The notes under the pieces were generated by a model. The model searched no databases and was not told the origin of the DNA. It saw only the letters and a program-made list of their open reading frames with translations. A stretch of DNA of 48,366 nt from Arthrobacter sulfonylureivorans. Its GTDB lineage: Bacteria; Actinomycetota; Actinomycetes; Actinomycetales; Micrococcaceae. Made by a program: the position numbers and the translations under genes. Shown piece by piece: positions 46,245-48,366 of this stretch (position 1 is the first letter of the stretch; each line of letters opens with the position of its first letter). Location of the stretch: positions 1 to 48,366 of the forward strand of contig RJAE01000019.1 in the NCBI GenBank assembly GCA_004000035.1. The letters run 5' to 3'.

Positions 46245-47012
46245 CTATGCCAGGTGTCTGTCGGCATAAACCTTCATGGCGTCCCGGACGAAGGCTGCGC
46301 CTTGCTCCCCGCCATAGTTGGCGCTGAACCGCGGGTCGGCCACGTACATTTCGCCCAGGCCGGTGAAATAGCCGAAGGACACTTCCTGTCCGCCGTTCGC
46401 GCTGGCCAGCCAGTCGAATTGACGCTGTGCCAGAGCCTGCGCCTCATCGCTATCGGCAGCCATCCCGGACTGACCTGCGGCAACCCAACCTGACATCAAC
46501 TGCTGTGAGCGTTCCCTCCACGATGTCCGCTCGGCGTCGGACATGCCGCGCCACCACCGGTCGCCCTTGGCATAAGCGTCCTTGCCCCAGCGCTCTTCGA
46601 CTTCCTCCTTGTATTGGGTGTGGTCGAATCCGTCGAACATTTCCTCTGCCATGAGCTGTTCGCCCCTTTCCGTCTTGTCGATAGTGGTCTTGACGGAGGC
46701 GATCTGCTTTTCAAGTCGATCGCGCTCCTGCAGGAGAAGTTCCAGATGCCCGCGCAGGGCGGCCGTCGTATCCCGTGTGCCTTCCAGCACCTTGTGGATC
46801 TCGGGCAGACCCAATCCAAGCTGGCGCAGCAGGAGGATCCGCTGCAGCCGAAGCAAGGCCTCGTCGTCGTAATAGCGGTAGCCGTTGTGGCCCGTGCGGC
46901 TCGGCTCAAGCAGGCCGATGTCTTGGTAATGGCGCAAGGTCCTGCTGGTTGTCCCGGCTGCTTTGGCGACTTCCTGAATCGAATACGTTGTGACCTCCGG
47001 TGTCATGCCCAT
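46245..47012 (-). CDS. MerR family regulator with TipAS effector domain
   Basis: A 255-residue TipA-like regulator. Residues about 8-75 form the MerR winged helix (YSIQEVAKAAGTTSRTLRHYQDIGLLEPSRTGHNGYRYYDDEAL); a coiled coil (about 80-125, LELLLQERDRLEKQIASVKTTID) follows. Residues about 130-255 form a TipAS antibiotic-recognition domain (EEMFDGFDHTQYKEEVEERWG and FTGLGEMYVADPRF). TipA-type proteins bind thiopeptides or other drugs and turn on their own promoter. The ATG at 47012 lies 7 bases after a -10 element and has no ribosome binding site, suggesting a leaderless message; ATG 47006 is an alternative start. Confidence 0.92.
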   Translation of the reverse strand: MGMTPEVTTYSIQEVAKAAGTTSRTLRHYQDIGLLEPSRTGHNGYRYYDDEALLRLQRILLLRQLGLGLPEIHKVLEGTRDTTAALRGHLELLLQERDRLEKQIASVKTTIDKTERGEQLMAEEMFDGFDHTQYKEEVEERWGKDAYAKGDRWWRGMSDAERTSWRERSQQLMSGWVAAGQSGMAADSDEAQALAQRQFDWLASANGGQEVSFGYFTGLGEMYVADPRFSANYGGEQGAAFVRDAMKVYADRHLA

Positions 47013-47019
47013 AGCAACC

Positions 47020-47050
47020 ACTATGGAGCTTGACGCAACGTCAAGGTCAA
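47020..47050 (-). promoter_or_regulatory. MerR-type promoter with 19-bp spacer and operator
   Basis: On the minus strand the -35 TTGACC (47050-47045) and the -10 CATAGT (47025-47020) are separated by 19 bp, the over-long spacing MerR regulators correct by twisting DNA. The spacer holds the palindrome CTTGACG-TTG-CGTCAAG (47029-47045), which fits a MerR-family operator. It drives the regulator gene itself. Confidence 0.85.
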
Positions 47051-47137
47051 GAACTGTGGGGCCTGATTAAGGCTCGTACCGTGCGGCTGCCACGGGCGGC
47101 CGCAGACAGGAACGGCCGGGAGGGCTAACATCGGCAC

Positions 47138-48178
47138 GTGCACGCAGACCGACCCGCTGATTCTCCCCGCGGCAGCCGTGGGAGGGTGCATCTGCCGGGC
47201 GGGAGGGCTCCCATCAAACGCGAGGGCATCCAATTGCCGGTTGCGCTGGCACTGCTGCTGGCGCTGGTCGCAGGCGTGGGGCTGGCCGTGCAGAGCCGGA
47301 TCAACAGCCAGTTGGGTATCGAACTGCAGGACAGTGTAGGAGCAGCCTTGGTCAGCTTCGGCACGGGCTTCGCGGCGGTAGTGCTTTTTGCGCTCGTGCG
47401 GCCGAAGGTGCGGGCAAAATTGCGTGCTGTCCCAGGACTGCTGCGGCGGCGGGTGTACCCGCGCTGGTACCTGCTGGCCGGCGTCGTCGGTGCCCTCTAC
47501 GTGTTCGCACAGGCGGCAACCGTGGGGCCAATCGGATTGTCCCTGTTCACCATAGCGATCGTGACCGGGCAGATGGCCTCCGGCCTGCTGATGGACCGGT
47601 TGGGCATCGGAGCCGGCCGGAAGATTGCGGTCAGCGGGGCCCGGATCACCGGTGCCGTGCTCGCCTTCCTGGCAGCGGTCCTCGCCGCCAGTGCCCATTT
47701 CGGGTCGTCGAAGGCAGTAGGTCCGCTGGTGTTGTTCATGCTGATCCCGCTGCTGTCGGGGTTGTTGCAGAGCGTGCAGCAGGGCGTCCTGGGCCAGATC
47801 GGTACGGCGCATGGCAGTCCGGTGATCTCCACGCTGCTGAACTTCGGTGTGGGAACGGTGGCCCTGCTGGCGGTCTGGGTTGTGCAGGCGGCGATCATCG
47901 GGCGGACCGACCTCCTCACCGGGCAGTGGTGGCTGTATCTGGGTGGTCCGCTCGGCACCATGATTCTGGCCGCTGCCACCATCTGTGTGGCCAGTACCGG
48001 CGTGCTGCTCATGACGCTGACCGTGATCGGCGGACAGTTGGTGGGCGCTTTGGCCGTGGATATTTTCTGGCCGTCTGCGGGCAGCGTGGTTGGCCCGGAA
48101 ACGCTGCTGGGCATCGGACTGACCGGCGTGGCACTCCTGATTGCGGCGCGTGCCAGCCGCCCGCGGCCGGCTCGCTGA
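47138..48178 (+). CDS. DMT family transporter (DUF606/YdcZ type)
   Basis: A 346-residue membrane protein. The first 27 residues are polar and Arg/Gly-rich, so the true start may be later. About ten hydrophobic segments follow in two similar halves, each opening with the DUF606 pattern (LALLLALVAGVGLAVQSRINSQLG and LLSGLLQSVQQGVLGQIGTAHGSPVISTLLNFGVG). These transporters move small molecules of unknown kind. GTG 47138 lies 6 bases after a -10-like TAACAT (47126-47131), so it may be leaderless; no ribosome binding site is seen there. It is divergent from the MerR/TipA gene and could be its target. Confidence 0.8.
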   Translation: MHADRPADSPRGSRGRVHLPGGRAPIKREGIQLPVALALLLALVAGVGLAVQSRINSQLGIELQDSVGAALVSFGTGFAAVVLFALVRPKVRAKLRAVPGLLRRRVYPRWYLLAGVVGALYVFAQAATVGPIGLSLFTIAIVTGQMASGLLMDRLGIGAGRKIAVSGARITGAVLAFLAAVLAASAHFGSSKAVGPLVLFMLIPLLSGLLQSVQQGVLGQIGTAHGSPVISTLLNFGVGTVALLAVWVVQAAIIGRTDLLTGQWWLYLGGPLGTMILAAATICVASTGVLLMTLTVIGGQLVGALAVDIFWPSAGSVVGPETLLGIGLTGVALLIAARASRPRPAR

Positions 48179-48245
48179 CAGGCCGAATCGGCTGATCCGG
48201 ACGCCGGGCCGGCTGACCGGGGACCGGTTAGGCCCAGCGGCCACG

Positions 48246-48366
48246 TCAGCGGAAGGCGGGGATGCCGGTGATTTTCTGGCCGAGGATCAGGGTGTGGACT
48301 TCGTCGGTGCCTTCGTAGGTGCGGACGGATTCGAGGTTGTTGGCGTGGCGCAGCGGTGAGTAGTCC
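48246..48366 (-). CDS. Glutaryl-CoA dehydrogenase, C-terminal end, cut by right edge
   Basis: The last 39 codons and a TGA (48246-48248) are visible on the minus strand. The peptide [20 protein letters not shown] then [17 protein letters not shown] is the well-conserved C-terminus of glutaryl-CoA dehydrogenase in the acyl-CoA dehydrogenase family. It contains the Glu region that follows the FAD/substrate site in this family. The rest of the gene lies beyond the window, and nothing can be said about its start or regulation. Confidence 0.88.
   Translation of the reverse strand, partial: DYSPLRHANNLESVRTYEGTDEVHTLILGQKITGIPAFR

Overview
The window is high-GC, gene-dense actinobacterial chromosome. 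It looks like a Micrococcaceae member (Arthrobacter-type). The evidence is the pair of DUF222/HNH '13E12-type' nuclease genes, several TTG/GTG starts with good ribosome binding sites, a tandem glycine riboswitch in front of gcvP, a DinB protein of the mycothiol-dependent superfamily and a C-terminal piece of glutaryl-CoA dehydrogenase. This assignment is an inference from content; no rRNA or marker gene is present. I saw no phage, insertion sequence, CRISPR array, tRNA or rRNA.

Layout. 1-3.8 kb: a DUF222 nuclease gene cut by the left edge, a small acidic protein, a secreted lipoprotein, then a TerC membrane protein behind a manganese-type (yybP-ykoY) riboswitch, and a small membrane protein. 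3.9-8.4 kb: a baeRF2 (Rv2629-like) protein, then a sulfide/persulfide detoxification locus: a CstR-like repressor divergent from rhodanese-DUF2892, TauE/SafE exporter and a CstB-like dioxygenase-rhodanese fusion, with three operator-like palindromes between them. 8.4-13.6 kb: glycogen-debranching-type glucosidase, small protein, GntR/FCD regulator, CynX-type transporter, DinB protein. 13.6-19.6 kb: promoter, tandem glycine riboswitch, gcvP, gcvT and sdaA, which form a glycine-to-serine-to-pyruvate route; gcvH is not here. 19.6-24.3 kb: membrane protein, type II NADH dehydrogenase, MFS transporter, aldo/keto reductase.

24.3-28.8 kb is an alkylation-repair block on the minus strand. Transcribed first to last it runs ogt1, ECF sigma factor, ogt2, alkB and tag, with two ATGA-type overlaps, followed by a universal stress protein and alkA. 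28.9-44.2 kb is a catabolic region for amines/amino acids: FAD amine oxidase, YtcJ-type amidohydrolase, short-chain fatty acid transporter, class III aminotransferase and methylmalonate-semialdehyde dehydrogenase. The PucR regulator, a CPWA-type GST-fold reductase and a PuuD-like hydrolase are divergent from the last two. An iron-box-controlled siderophore-binding lipoprotein, a second CynX-type transporter and a RelA/SpoT-domain protein are set within it. 44.2-48.4 kb: a full DUF222-HNH gene, a MerR/TipA-type regulator with a textbook 19-bp-spacer promoter, a DMT transporter and the C-terminus of glutaryl-CoA dehydrogenase at the right edge.

The best regulatory features are the two riboswitches, the operator cluster of the sulfide locus, the DtxR/IdeR box, the MerR promoter and the repeated element in front of pucR. 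The only gene-free stretch above 300 bases (13633-14025) holds the glycine promoter and riboswitch.
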